From Paracamarosporium sp. OC-R06-R3 (taxonomy: Eukaryota > Ascomycota > Dothideomycetes > Pleosporales > Didymosphaeriaceae): DNA of 64,000 nt. The notes below the pieces were generated by a model, which was not told the origin of the DNA, searched no databases, and was given only the letters and a program-made list of their open reading frames with translations. This document shows positions 29,316-40,696 of this stretch, one piece after another. The position numbers and the translations under genes are program-made. The first letter of the stretch is position 1. Each line of letters starts with the position of its first letter. The stretch covers positions 189,305 through 253,304 of the forward strand of contig JACVRA010000095.1 in assembly GCA_019828545.1 (NCBI GenBank), in the 5' to 3' direction.

Positions 29316-30644
29316 ATGGCTCCCGCTCTCGTCGAAGTACCGATCCAAGAGGCTATTAACTATGCCAAATCTGGAACTGGCCAATACAAGGTATGATCTC
29401 GGCCCTCTACTATGGTAGGCTTCGCTAAGTGGTAAAGGAGGCGTTCCAGAGTGGTCCTAAGAGCTTCAGGGTAGATGCAGAGCTGAAGGGAACCGAAAAA
29501 CAGCCTCCGGCAAAGTACCCAAACTACCTGCCGACGTGGAACGACAAGAAGTGGGTGGCAACCTCGTTACCTAACTTAACCTCGACTGACCATGTCTCAA
29601 GGTACCCACCTCTAGAACCATTTGAGCATTACGAGCATGGCAAGGACGCAGATGCTAGCTTCTCGAACCTCCTGAAGGATGCAAAGGTTGAAGACCTCAC
29701 TGCAAACATTGGCGCGGAGGTCCACGGGGTACAATTAAGCAAGCTCACAGATGCCGGCAAGGATGAGCTAGCACTATTCGTTGCACAGAAAAAGGTCGTC
29801 GGTAAGTGATTGTGAGCGCTGAAGTCGTATGGTATGGTTTTTGACAATGATCAGCTTTCCGCGACCAGGACCTTGCAGATCTTCACATCAGTGATGCGTT
29901 GAAGTTTGGAGGTTACTTCGGACGGCACCACATCCATCCGACCTCTGGAGGTCCGGAAGGTCACCCAGAGATTCATCTGGTCCATCGTGGTGCCGACGAT
30001 ACCACTTCCCGCGATTTCTTCGAAGAGCGCACAAACTCAGTTACGTGGCACTCTGATGTCACATACGAGAAGCAGCCACCGGGTACCACATTCCTCTATC
30101 TCTTGGATGGACCATCCGCTGGTGGAGACACACTCTTCGCCAACCAGGCACTTGCATACCGCAGGCTTTCACCCGAATTCCAGAAGAGGCTCCACGGCTT
30201 GAAGGTTGTTCATTCCGGTAAGTGATCGAAGTTAGACTAGAGTAGTCTAGTACTAACCAGTGAGCAGGTGTTGAACAGGCGGATAACAGCCGGGGCCGTG
30301 GAGGCATCGTCCGCCGCGAGCCCGTCACATCCATTCACCCTCTCGTGCGCACTCACCCCGCGACCGGCGAGAAGGCGCTCTTCATCAACCCGCAGTTCTC
30401 CCGCCGCATCATCGGCTACAAGAAGGAGGAGAGCGACTACCTACTCAACTTCTTGTACGACCATCTCGCAAAGGGCCAGGATTTCCAGGCTCGCGTCAAG
30501 TGGGCTCCGGGAACGGTAGTGGTGTGGGACAACAGAGTTACGGCACATTCAGCGCTCCTTGATTGGGAAGACGGTGCCCGAAGGCATCTTGCGAGGATTA
30601 CACCGCAGGCTGAAGCTCCATATGAGACTCCATTTGAGGGCTAG
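29316..30644 (+). CDS. TauD/Jlp1-type Fe(II)/2-oxoglutarate dioxygenase
   Basis: Predicted alpha-ketoglutarate-dependent sulfonate (taurine) dioxygenase of 375 residues, which would release sulfite from sulfonates for use as a sulfur source. Exons 29316-29390, 29438-29550, 29602-29801, 29855-30217 and 30268-30644. The iron ligands are His195 and Asp197 in VTWHSDVTYE and His344 in NRVTAHSALLDW, with Arg356/360 for 2-oxoglutarate. The 51-nt second intron has no in-frame stop and could be mistaken for coding; removing it restores the family stretch NDKKYPPLEPFEH. Yeast Jlp1 has the same role, and the divergent ACS transporter supports it. Other 2OG substrates are possible. Confidence 0.93.
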
Positions 30645-31500
30645 AGTAGTTTAACTCACAACAAGAACGTGTAGATGAACCGCTGCATCCTCTTTAATTT
30701 TATCGCGTGATACTGAGACTGCAATCAACCGTTAAGGCGCATCTTCTTCCTACAATCAATCCTTGAAACCCAGAGCATTCTTTGGGCGAGCCCTATAAGC
30801 GGCTAAGTGCGCGATGTCCTCATACAGTGATGCGAATATACTGGACGCGTACTGAGCATTAGGTTCTCATAATGCACACAGCAACATGAGGAAGACAATA
30901 TTTGAGAACCGGAATGCAGCTCTATGATGAAAGACCAACTGACGATAGAGCATTAAAGAACTACGTGAGAAGCAGACAGGTATAGAGGATTACGGTGCGC
31001 GTGCCGATTTGCAGTGTGAGTCAAGGCGCACTAGTTCAAAATAGAACTTGTCACGTGGGCGACGAATGTCGAGTTTGAATGTCTATTCACATCTTATGTG
31101 GCACTTCAGTGCCTTTTACTTAAATAGAGATCTTATGAACAACAAGTACCAGATTTCAATGCCTCTTGTAATTGTGTACGTGTAAGCTTCTTCAGCATTC
31201 GAGATCCACATGGCTGTCAGATGTTTGAGATATCCTGCGAAAACCACTACGATATATCGGACGCGTTAAAGATACACGATTCAAGAATTCTATTGAGCTC
31301 TATAATTGAGTCAAGTATGTTCGCCAACGAATAGTACCTAAATCGATTAAGAAGAAACACCAAAGTGGGGAGCAGAAGACTTGCACAGTTCTCACGACTG
31401 CTTCGACTGCTATGATCAGATGGCTTTTAGGAGTCCGTCCATCGTAACTATACCCAAGACCATGAACCACGCCAAACTCCAAAGGAAAACCACCGCATAA
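30645..31500. other. intergenic region
   Basis: Convergent 3' flanks of the dioxygenase and the zinc-cluster gene. AT-rich, with no supportable gene. Confidence 0.5.
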
Positions 31501-34145
31501 TCAGTCTACCATACTATCATTCACGCACCTCATCAGAAGACCATCGACCCTTAGAAGGCCAACATCTGCTCTCCAACTACCCAGTTCGTTTGCCTCCGTC
31601 GTATCTGTCTCATCTTCGTTGTCAATGTCCTTCGGCTTCGGCTCCTTTTCGAGAGCTGTGGCCATATTGAGTAGATTGCTCTGATAGTCCTGATCAAATG
31701 CTTGCGCACAGCGACTACACAGCCGCAAGCCACACCCAATTATAGATACTTGGTCCTCATCATCTTCGTCTGCCCCGATCCCTGGTTGTAGAGTGCAGCA
31801 CTCAAAGGTGGCCAATGAGAAGCACATGGAGCACCAGCGCTGAAGCTCCTCCTGCATTTCTAGAGTTCCACCTTGAGCACTTAATAGGTCTTCGGCGGCG
31901 GCATTAAAGTCAAGGTCACCTTCAGACTCGATAGGCTGAACCACATGCTCGGGACAGCTCATGATTTGGAGTCGGTGATAAGTGCACAGCTGGCACATCG
32001 TGGTAGCGTCTAAACCGTTCCCACGGTGTCCATTACCAAACTCTGTATAACCTAAGCCGTTGGACCATTCGATGACATGCACCTCCCGCTCGAAATGGCC
32101 GATCATGCCGAAAATAGGGAGCTCGCAGAAGTTACAGTCAGCGGCAGCATCGCGGTGGTCGGGAGGATGCACAGAGAAGACCATGGGGTGCGCGAACGAC
32201 GTCTTAATCGTGGTCAAAACTCCCTGGTGTCCCTCTGAATCCTCCATCATCTCCAGCTTAGCGGACTCGTCCTGATCCTCTTGCCCATCCTCGTTGTCTT
32301 CGACAGGGCTCTCTCCGTCTAGGTATGCGAGATCCTCTTCACTGAAAAAGTCGCGACCAGGAATCGAGAACCCGGGACCATCTTTCAGGCGCGTGCGCTT
32401 GCGGCTGGTGGCATTCTTGCTAACTGGTTGCTCTTCTTCGACTTCTTCGACCTCTTCTTCCTCCTCCTCAGTCACGGGCTTCACCTTGTCGCGTGGTGTA
32501 GCCTCGTAGAAGTGACAGCCCATCTTTTGCCTCTTGCATCGTTTGCATGGTGGTTTATCCGTTACTTTTTTCAGGGAGCATCTCTTCTTGTCCTCGCGAC
32601 AGTGTGTGCATGCCACCCACTTCCGGCCTTCACCATAAAGTTCTTGGTCGAGGTCGATGCGTTTGGATACGTACGCATTCGGTCGTCTAGGTGTGCAGTC
32701 GGTATTGTCTGAGTTGAGACATTCATCGCACATTTCGTCTTGTCTAGCAAAGGGTAAATCGTTAGCTAGTTAATGGTATAGGAGCAACAAAACTTACGCT
32801 TCGCCATTCGTATTCTCGAACGAGCAAGGCTTACCCTGCTCTTGACAGTGTTTGCATGGCCCAGTCAAGTTCGTCTCAACAATTGGGCAGCAGTTAGCCA
32901 AGTCGTTGGAGCATTCCTGGCATGGATATTCTCCATCAGTGATCATTGAACAATGCTTCTTCGTGGCACGGCACTGTTTGCAGCCCCGCGCCACAGGGTG
33001 ACCTGTAAGGTCATCCTCTTCGCCAGCCGGGTCTTGAATAGGGGCCTGAGCTTTGATGTCAGGGCTCCTGCGATGCCAGTAGGAGAGAAGCTCTTGTCTT
33101 TCAGCTTCATCTTCAGAATCAATGTCGGAGTGTCCATCGGGCCAGTTATCCTTTCCGTCGGTGACGTTCACCACGCTACCTATCGCCCTAAAACGAAGAC
33201 GAATGATGAGCTTGAATTGACGTTCTCCTTCGGCCATTTTCTCACGCGCCTTTCCATGGCTCTTCTTTTTCTGTTGCGCCTGTTGCGCTTGTTTCGCCTT
33301 TTTTGCCTGTTTTGCTCGCTTTGCCATTCGCATTTTGAGGGAATTCATACGCGCTTCTTCTGTAGGGTCATAGTTGCCACTCTTATCAATATCGATGTGC
33401 GTGCTGCCAACGCCTTGTCTGTCGATGTTTTTCCTCAGGCCGTATGCTTCAACGGGATCCTCTGTGTGGGCCAACATCTCGTTGAATTCGCGCCAATCAA
33501 TCTCGTCTGAGAGGGCGGGAGAGAGTCTATCTGAATGATCGTCGTTGGATGGCCCGTTCGTCGTAACAAGGCGTCTTGGTAACCCTCCTTCTTCATTGTT
33601 ATCACCCTGAGTCTGGTCTAGGTTGAGGCTGGAAAGCCTTATACCAAGGCGAGTGCCAGGTGTTTGTGGTGGAACCTGCAGAAGTATTAGTCGATGTCCC
33701 ATATACCATGAAACAGTTCAATGTAACTCACTCCAGCAGTATCATCTGGTTCCATCGGCCCCCCGAATATCGATGTCACCCGAGGCATTGTTGTCGGGCT
33801 TGAATTCGGAGCATGAGCATTATTCTCTTCAGTGTCATCCGGATCCATCGGCCCCCCGAATATCGATGTCACGCGAGGCTTTTTCGTCGGGCTTGGATTC
33901 GGAGTATCAGCATCGTTCTCTCCAGTGTCGCTCAAGCGTCGAGGTTTGCCCTTGGATTTGCGTCCGTTCCTGCTTGTAGAGCTATCACCAAAGAGGTCAT
34001 CGTAACCTTCGTCATTCAATAGTTCACTGTTGAAGTCTAGAGTTTGCTGTTCACCATCGCCAGCTTCATCCACATCCATTTCGTCATTATCAAGGGGTAA
34101 ATTGAGGCCAAAGAACGAAGATGATGGCTGAGCACCGTTTGCCAT
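31501..34145 (-). CDS. cysteine-rich protein with three Zn2Cys6-type clusters
   Basis: An 844-residue predicted nuclear protein; exons 33732-34145, 32798-33675 and 31501-32743, in phase. The N-terminal part is acidic and holds a 31-residue direct duplication (core PRVTSIFGGPM). A charged Lys/Ala/Gln coiled-coil-like segment follows (about 250-285). Then three cysteine sets: residues 370-400 (C-x2-C-x6-C-x9-C-x2-C-x6-C), 412-447 (x2, x6, x13, x2, x7) and 476-507 (x2, x6, x10, x2, x6). Sets one and three fit the Zn2Cys6 DNA-binding pattern exactly, with Lys/Arg-rich spacers. An acidic Glu run comes next, and the C-terminal third carries four further CxxC pairs. No fungal transcription-factor middle domain is recognised. 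Function unknown. Confidence 0.8.
33744..33930. repeat. 93-bp in-frame direct duplication
   Basis: Two copies, 93 bp apart, share a near-identical core beginning TCCATCGGCCCCCCGAATAT (33751 and 33844). They lie in exon 1 of the zinc-cluster gene and encode the duplicated 31-residue unit. Confidence 0.85.
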
Positions 34146-35481
34146 TGCGAAAGTGGATAGCCTATCTACATCAGCGAGTACACTAACGAACATGTAGCAG
34201 AATGCATACTTTCGGATCTACTTTGGTAGTATGTGAGTGCAAGGTCGCGTTAGATCTGCTGAAGGAGAAGGAAAGTGTGAGAAATGTGATGCAACGTCGA
34301 GAAGAGGAATAAACGTGAAGTGCCACTTGAATCCAGTGGGACGCTCAGTGAGAGCTAGTTAAACTCTTAGTTGAACTCAAGCTGATAAAGGGCCGTGGTT
34401 CACACTTTGAGGTCTGAGAAGCTGCACGTGTGTCGAGAAAAAGCTAGACTAGTGACGAGTTAGGAGTTCCGATCTGACAAACGGACATTAAACAGACCAA
34501 TGACGGGCAATGAACGTCCAGATAGCAAGTTCAAGTAAGAGATGAGTACATCAGTCTAAAAGGACTAAGTCTGCGGATAAATGTCTGCAGTCCTCTGTGG
34601 GTCGAGAAGTGAGGGGATGGAGAAACATTAGTTGTCATTCGGATTGGGAGGAAGTAAAGGTACAAGGACTAGGACGCCACATTGCGGGGTCAGACAAACA
34701 GACGGAGCGATGCTTGAGAATGATTATGATAGAAGGGTACTCTTGTCAGCACAATGAGAGAGGGAAAACGATTGAGGATTGGGAAAATAAAAGAAACATG
34801 GACATCAGCATACATTTGTCGGCTCCAAGCAAAGAAGGCTGGTAACATAGAACCAAACTTGAACGCGAACAATACATGTTCCTGTCGTCGTGATACAATG
34901 CTGAGGCAGATGTATGAAATCGCAATATTTCAAAAGAAATACACGTCGATATCGTCACCCCAGTTGCGTTGCTATTGCGATTTTCCATGAAGATCACTGA
35001 GGATATTGAGTCAGTCGATCAGGGGTAACAATCCAATAGTAAAATGACATCTTGGATGCAGCTGATTTACATGGAAAGCCACCCATGAATGAAGAGAGGG
35101 TAGCACTTGAACGATATGAAAGTCTAGATGCGGCATGCGGATGATGATTGAAGTAGGCATAAGGACCATGTACAAATAGGAAACTGTTGACTAGGCACCG
35201 TGTTTCAATGCAGGCTATGTTTTATGCGATATCGACATGACAAAGCATATGGAGTTCAGGGCTGGCAGCCGATTGCGTGCAGAATACCTGCACACGGTCG
35301 GAGTGGTGCCGGCGGGTGTCCAGGGGTGCGATGCGGCACGTGATCGACTAAGGAAGCACAGGCCAGTAAACATAAAAAATCTCGCTGGGCGGCTCTAGCT
35401 CCCATCCTGCAAGCTTCAATCGCCGCCACTCATGCCTGCTCATAACGCCCGTCTCGCCCTTCTGCGGGCAGCGCGTTCAAC
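34146..35481. other. intergenic region
   Basis: The 1.3-kb divergent gap holds no convincing gene. Short frames around 34600-35000 lack codon structure and conservation cues. Confidence 0.45.
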
Positions 35482-36534
35482 ATGGTGCGACAGATGAGAC
35501 TATTTTTGATTCGTCATGGCGAGACGGTTGACAATGTTGCTCAACTATAGTACGTTTAACCCTGCAGCGCCAACCCAAATCTCGAAACTAACTTGTCCAG
35601 CGCTGGAAGCAGAGACTCAGCCCTCACCAGCCATGGCTATCAGCAAGCTACCCGCCTTGGGCTGCACTTTGCGAATGCTGGGTTGTCATTTACTCACCTC
35701 TTCTCTTCGCACCTCCAGCGCGCTGCGAAGACGGCTGGTTTGATCCGAGAAGCCCAAGCCGCGCGCCCTATCGATGGCTCTTTGCGAAAGATTCCCGATG
35801 TTGTCCAGCTGCCCATGCTGATGGAGCAAGACTTCGGTTTCTACGAAGGCAAGAAGTGGAACGAACGTCCAGCAGACGGCAAACAACTGGGCAAGGAGTA
35901 CCACCGGCGGGCGCGCAAAGACTCGGAAGGGTTCATGGACATGGAGTCAAAAGAGTCTCTTGCTCGGCGTGCCGATACGTTTCTGGATGGCCATCTCCTG
36001 CCACTGTTGGACAGCCCGACAGAGCCGGCCGATCTTGTGGTTGCTGTAGTTTCTCATGGCATCATGCTGTCCTCACTGTGGAAACGTATTCTGTTGCGTC
36101 TCCCTGAGAGGAGTGTGAAAGTTGCGCCTGAGCTTGCAGCCACTACTCCGATCACGCTTGAGCATTTGGGAGGCTGGTCCAATACAGGCTATTTGGAGTT
36201 ACGTATGTTGCGCAATCTGTCGGAACCAACAGTGCCTGCACCATCTGCAGTCGCTGAAAAGGCCGTTCTCGATTCTCAATCCAGGCCGTCTCTTCCTGCC
36301 GCGGTGTCCTCTCAGCCTGGTGCGAACCTAATCAATCGCGTAGTCGTAGCCTCAACAGTTCCCACGTCTGAGATGCGCAAGCTCGGGTCCGAATGGTCCA
36401 CTGTCATTTTTACGATCAATGGCAAAGATCACTTGAAGAATCTGAAACGCACTGGTGGCGGCGTGGGAAGCTCGCGCCATGATACTTCCCAGAGGAATAT
36501 TGACAGCTTTTTCAAGCGTCGAAGGATCGATTGA
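35482..36534 (+). CDS. phosphoglycerate-mutase-family (histidine phosphatase) protein with C-terminal PIP box
   Basis: Histidine-phosphatase superfamily protein of 333 residues; exons 35482-35549 and 35601-36534. The catalytic RHGE is at 11-14 (His12) and the second His (175) is in VVSHGIML; YAGSRDSALTSHG is typical of the fungal branch. After the catalytic domain (about 1-210) comes a Ser/Pro/Val-rich linker, and the protein ends with QRNIDSFF (residues 320-327) plus KRRRID. That matches the PCNA-interacting consensus Q-x-x-I/L/M-x-x-F/Y-F/Y followed by basic residues, as in FEN1 and DNA ligase I. A role near replication or repair sites is inferred; the substrate is unknown. Confidence 0.9.
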
Positions 36535-37565
36535 GCTGTTCACTTCACTCCCGTTGTGCGGCTCAGTCTATTTTGAAGTGGTAAGCTCACGCCTTTCTCT
36601 TTGTTATGTTTATCTCTGCTATGATGATAAAACAATTATTCACAGACCTGTTCTGAATTTCGTGTGGACTCATATTGTTCCAACTGCTGTCTGATCATGC
36701 AGAAAATTGATATCTCATGTTGTTGTATCTTCTCAAAGAACTCCGCTGACCAAAGTTATCAGATGCATCTGCATACAAATTGTATGCAACGTGACAATGG
36801 TTGTCTATGGCTATACACGGAGACATGAGATTTGAGGCTTTGATCTGCTCGTCCTTAACTCAGAACGCGCATTGTTTCGTCATCGATCCCTTGCTCACCG
36901 ACCTGTTCTTTAGCCAGTGTTTTCGCATCTTATCTTGACCGACTGAATAGCCTGGATATGGCTCGATCTCAGTGAGTGCTAACGCAAAGAGAGGATCGAA
37001 CAGTGGTGCACAGCGCCTACGTTGCAGCGAGTTCTACAAGCGTGAGCGGCTCGTTGCCTGGCTTCATCGATCCATACGTCTCGTCGGAGTGTTTGGGAAG
37101 GCCTCTTACCCTCGATTGTAGTCACGTCTCTAGAGACATCTAGTAACATTGGAATGGAGATAAACTCGTTACGGCCGTAAGTCTTACGTACGTAAGCTGC
37201 GCCCAACGAATCTCATTAGCATTCTACCTAAAATGTAAGCACGAAACTTTGAACATACCTCGTGGATCTTAGCAAGATTGTGCGGCTGTACGCTCCTGTT
37301 GAATTATTTCCTAAACAAGTAATGCGTGTCTGCGACCGCCCCCATCTTCAGCCCTCTATGTCAGCAACCATTGCGATCCGTCCGGCTGTGCTATTGAACG
37401 AGTTCACGGAACAGCCCCATGGCGATACAGAAACATGGATATAACGCAATTGCGTGTGCAGTATAAGAGTAGAAAGCTGAAGCAGAGACAAGGTCCAGTG
37501 CAACTCACCGGCTCCAAGACATAGACAATATAATCATTTCACGTCTTTTCACCCATCTTTCCACC
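36535..37565. other. intergenic region
   Basis: No supportable gene is seen. A TATAAG at about 37462 lies roughly 100 bp ahead of the secreted-protein start and may be its TATA box. Confidence 0.4.
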
Positions 37566-38308
37566 ATGTTCAACACTTGCTTTGTCTTCGCGGTCACTCT
37601 TCCGCTCATCGCAACTGCTAAGCCGTTACATGTACGTGCGGATGTCGACCAAGCTGTCTTTAACGTACCTATCTTGACGCATTTTCTTCACTTGGATGCG
37701 GTTACCAGTTTCCCGGTGAATGTGTCTGCCGTTGATGGTATTAGGGGAAGCTATCCTAATGTTGGCGGTATGGCAAATCCCTTGATCTTCGCTACAGGAT
37801 TGTTAACTGATAACAAGCATAGGGAACTTGACAGGTGGTATTGTGGGCGATGTTGTCAACATTGGTGCCGCGAACGAATGGTTCCCAGTCCTGCTCAGCG
37901 GGGATGCAAGCGTAAGTTCTCCCTTCCTCTGTGACATCCTTGCACATCCACTAACTACACCACTAGTTCTACACCAACCAATGGACCATCAATGCAACTG
38001 TCCCTTCCTCTAATCACTCGGACGGCTACTCCACTGGCGACGATCATGCTTCTGAATATGCAACTATCCTCGTTTCCGCCAACGCGCACCTCACGTATGC
38101 CAACGAGTTCCTCCATGGCTTCGGTCCCATTACGTTCTCTTCTAGCCACCCGTCCTTCATCGACCTCAACTGGCGCAGCTTCTATGCTGAAATCGAGGCA
38201 GGGTTCCGCACAGGTTCGGCGAGTATCGATGTATTTGAGTTCAAAACTGGTGGCAAGAGGGACGGGAGTCCGATCAAAGCGCTGTTGCCGCCGGGGCAGG
38301 CAGCGTGA
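37566..38308 (+). CDS. small secreted protein, DUF3237-like
   Basis: A 210-residue protein; exons 37566-37767, 37823-37911 and 37967-38308, with clean GTATGG and GTAAGT donors and CTAAC branch sites. A signal peptide (about residues 1-18, MFNTCFVFAVTLPLIATA) is followed by mature sequence with PILTHFLHL, GIRGSYPNVGGNLTGGIVG, NIGAANEWFPVLLSGDA and GDDHASEYATILVSANA. This order resembles the DUF3237 fold (G-x-R, GG-x3-G, GA-x-W, DD-x-A), but the match is by eye and moderate. Two Asn-x-Ser/Thr sites at least suggest glycosylation. Function is unknown; an extracellular role is inferred. Confidence 0.75.
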
Positions 38309-39447
38309 TTTGGTAGTCAAGTAGGAAGTAAACTAGGGAGGCGGAGATTTGTATATGATGTGGATGATGTAGGTTAGAAGGGTGAGCGGGTAGTGCGGTC
38401 ATTGCGGCGAATGTTGTGACGTTGACAATGCTCATAGAAGTAGTGCGAGTTCTTTTGAAGTTGTTTCAAGAGAACTTTGAGGACTCAGAAGTAGTTGAAG
38501 GGTACTCGTAGCATGTATCAGATAGTTAGTTAAAATCTTCATGTGCCCACTGTTTGAATCCTCCCCTAGCACGAATCAAGGCAATTGCGGAGTTTTATTG
38601 TGGATCCAAACTGCTCAACTATCTTTGACTGAATTCCAGACGGTCAAGCTAAATCATTTCTGGTTGTTTCAAATGTCTTAGAGAGATTGTACTTATCGTA
38701 ACGAATCCGCGATGGCAATCTATGCAGACCACCCCTTTTTGTTGGAAGAAGGAAGTTAGTAGCGGCCTGTGTCGATATCAGGTAGACCGCGCCTCATTCA
38801 TCTCATGTATTTGATACTCTCCCCGGCCAAAGACGCATCTACAGACTTACCATGCTTGATAATATGGATGATACCATACAAATGTTTTCCGTGAGAATTG
38901 TGGCCAAACGTTTTTGTAGCTAATCGATGTGATTATACCGTAAGGCACTTGGAAGTACTTGTGTTCTCCCATGTGGAGACCTTGTATTTACTTCCACTCA
39001 AAATTTCGTCACTAGTAAGGACAACAGCAAGATCAACCTCATATCTCTATCTCTTAGACAGAAATACGAATGCTGATAATAACATGTATAGAACAATTCT
39101 CTAATACCTCAGCAAGCCGTTCGCTTGGTAAACAAGTAGTTCAACAAGAAAGCTCTCCACGTTATCATTTATGACTGAACTCAGTGGTCGTCGATATTGT
39201 TACTTAATATATACTTTACATGCGTAGACAAGAATTGATGCATGTCGAATGAGTTTTTGAAAGTTTCATAGTACAGACCCTCAAAATTTCCCATCAGACA
39301 TAATACAGCCTGATTAAAAATACCATAGCTGAGACTCCAGCAAATAATGAAATCAAAGGCCTAAGAATTGGCCCAGTGCTTCTATCAAGTTAGGAAAAAC
39401 AGGGAATTGGCAGTACAAGGTATGATGCAACAGAGTACGCTCTTGTC
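38309..39447. other. intergenic region
   Basis: A 1.1-kb AT-rich convergent gap with no gene, repeat or RNA recognised. Confidence 0.5.
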
Positions 39448-39954
39448 TCAATCGCCCCGCCAAGTGCAACAGCGGCACTCGGACCCCTCCGGTATTCTTT
39501 GTTGGTGTCTTTCATCGTACGGCGTAGTTCCCTTCTCTTGTGCCAACGCTTTGGATAGTGTACAGTACCCAAATGCGCACAAGTCACAAAGTACGCCGAC
39601 GCCATGATCCTCAGTCTGAGTCGAACTAGTACGAGATCCAGGCACGCTATATTCCGTTTCTTGCGCATCAAATTCGGCGACAAGATCCGCTGATAACTGG
39701 AAGGGCGGTGGTCCCTGTTGATTGGGCGCCGCGTTGTCGTTGTTGCTAGCAGCTGGGGATTCCTGTTGGGGTTGGACACCTTCTTCGTTGTTGTAAAAAT
39801 TGTCGCTCCATTCTTCAGCTTCTTCCTGCTCTCCACCAGAACCTTGAACTTCCTCTCCTTTCTCTCCCTTCTCATGCTCTTCACCTTGGCTTTGACCTGC
39901 CTTCCCCTGTGCGTACTTTTTCTGCACGTGATCATCTCCGTCCTTTCCAGACAT
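39448..39954 (-). CDS. small acidic protein with C-terminal cysteines, function unknown
   Basis: An intronless frame of 168 residues from an ATG at 39954. The first two thirds are Glu/Gln/Gly/Asn-rich and almost certainly disordered. The last 50 residues hold five cysteines in LCDLCAFGYC and ECRCC, which could bind a metal or form disulfides. No signal peptide is seen. No family is recognised, and it may be lineage-specific or spurious; the biased, non-random composition favours a real protein. Confidence 0.45.
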   Translation of the reverse strand: MSGKDGDDHVQKKYAQGKAGQSQGEEHEKGEKGEEVQGSGGEQEEAEEWSDNFYNNEEGVQPQQESPAASNNDNAAPNQQGPPPFQLSADLVAEFDAQETEYSVPGSRTSSTQTEDHGVGVLCDLCAFGYCTLSKALAQEKGTTPYDERHQQRIPEGSECRCCTWRGD

Positions 39955-40696
39955 GGTTAAATAAGAGCCCTTGAAGTGAGTGAAGTTATTTGATGAGCCG
40001 GTGATGGAAGTTTGAAACTTGAAATTCGTGTGATGAATCGATGGTTCAGGTTATATTGTAGTTGAAAATGGGATATACTGCAGGCTTTTTATACTCTGAT
40101 GTGGGTGTTTGGTCTGCTGCAGACATTGAATGTCAAGAAGCTGGAGAGACTAGATTTGCATGGTATCTGTAAGATGAGCAGCTTGTTATAACCGAGCGTG
40201 TTTGTATACTGTGATGAATTAGTTACTCAATGTAATTCCGAGAGAAGATCGTCATTAGCAAAATCCTGGGAGACGCTCGATGCGCTAGTCATACACTGTG
40301 TATCGCTCTCCTTGTTGTACAGACACTTTATTGTTGTTCGTTGCTAAAATTGACGTCTGTGATGTGTTATTAGGTGGAACAAATAAATTCACTCAACGAG
40401 CCTACTCATGACCAGTCCCCTGTGTGAATATGGGAAACACTCTAGCTTGTGCTGGACATCCACGACATCCAAATATCCTCCACACTTCTGATTCACACTC
40501 ATCATCCATTTTTCTTACGTTTGCATGGCAGTTCTGTCCTAAGAGTATTCCTAAGTATATCAAACTGTCCAAAGGTTGTACAATACGTGGACAATCATCT
40601 GCCTATCTGCATTACCGCATAACTTAGCCCTCACATATCTACTATACGTAAGTTGTTCACAGACAGAAAATCGGATTGACGTTTTTCTGGCTGTCC
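39955..40696. other. intergenic region
   Basis: This is the promoter side of the small acidic protein gene and the 3' flank of the HET gene. No gene is seen. Confidence 0.5.

Noticed and set aside
34200..35400. Possible RIP-degraded transposon in an AT-richer interval
   Set aside because: No strong TpA excess or transposase remnant could be seen by eye, and no terminal repeats were found.
36979..37206. A 75-codon minus-strand frame with RRDVWIDEARQRAAHA, faintly like a HET-domain fragment
   Set aside because: The resemblance rests on one short stretch; nothing before or after supports a HET pseudogene.
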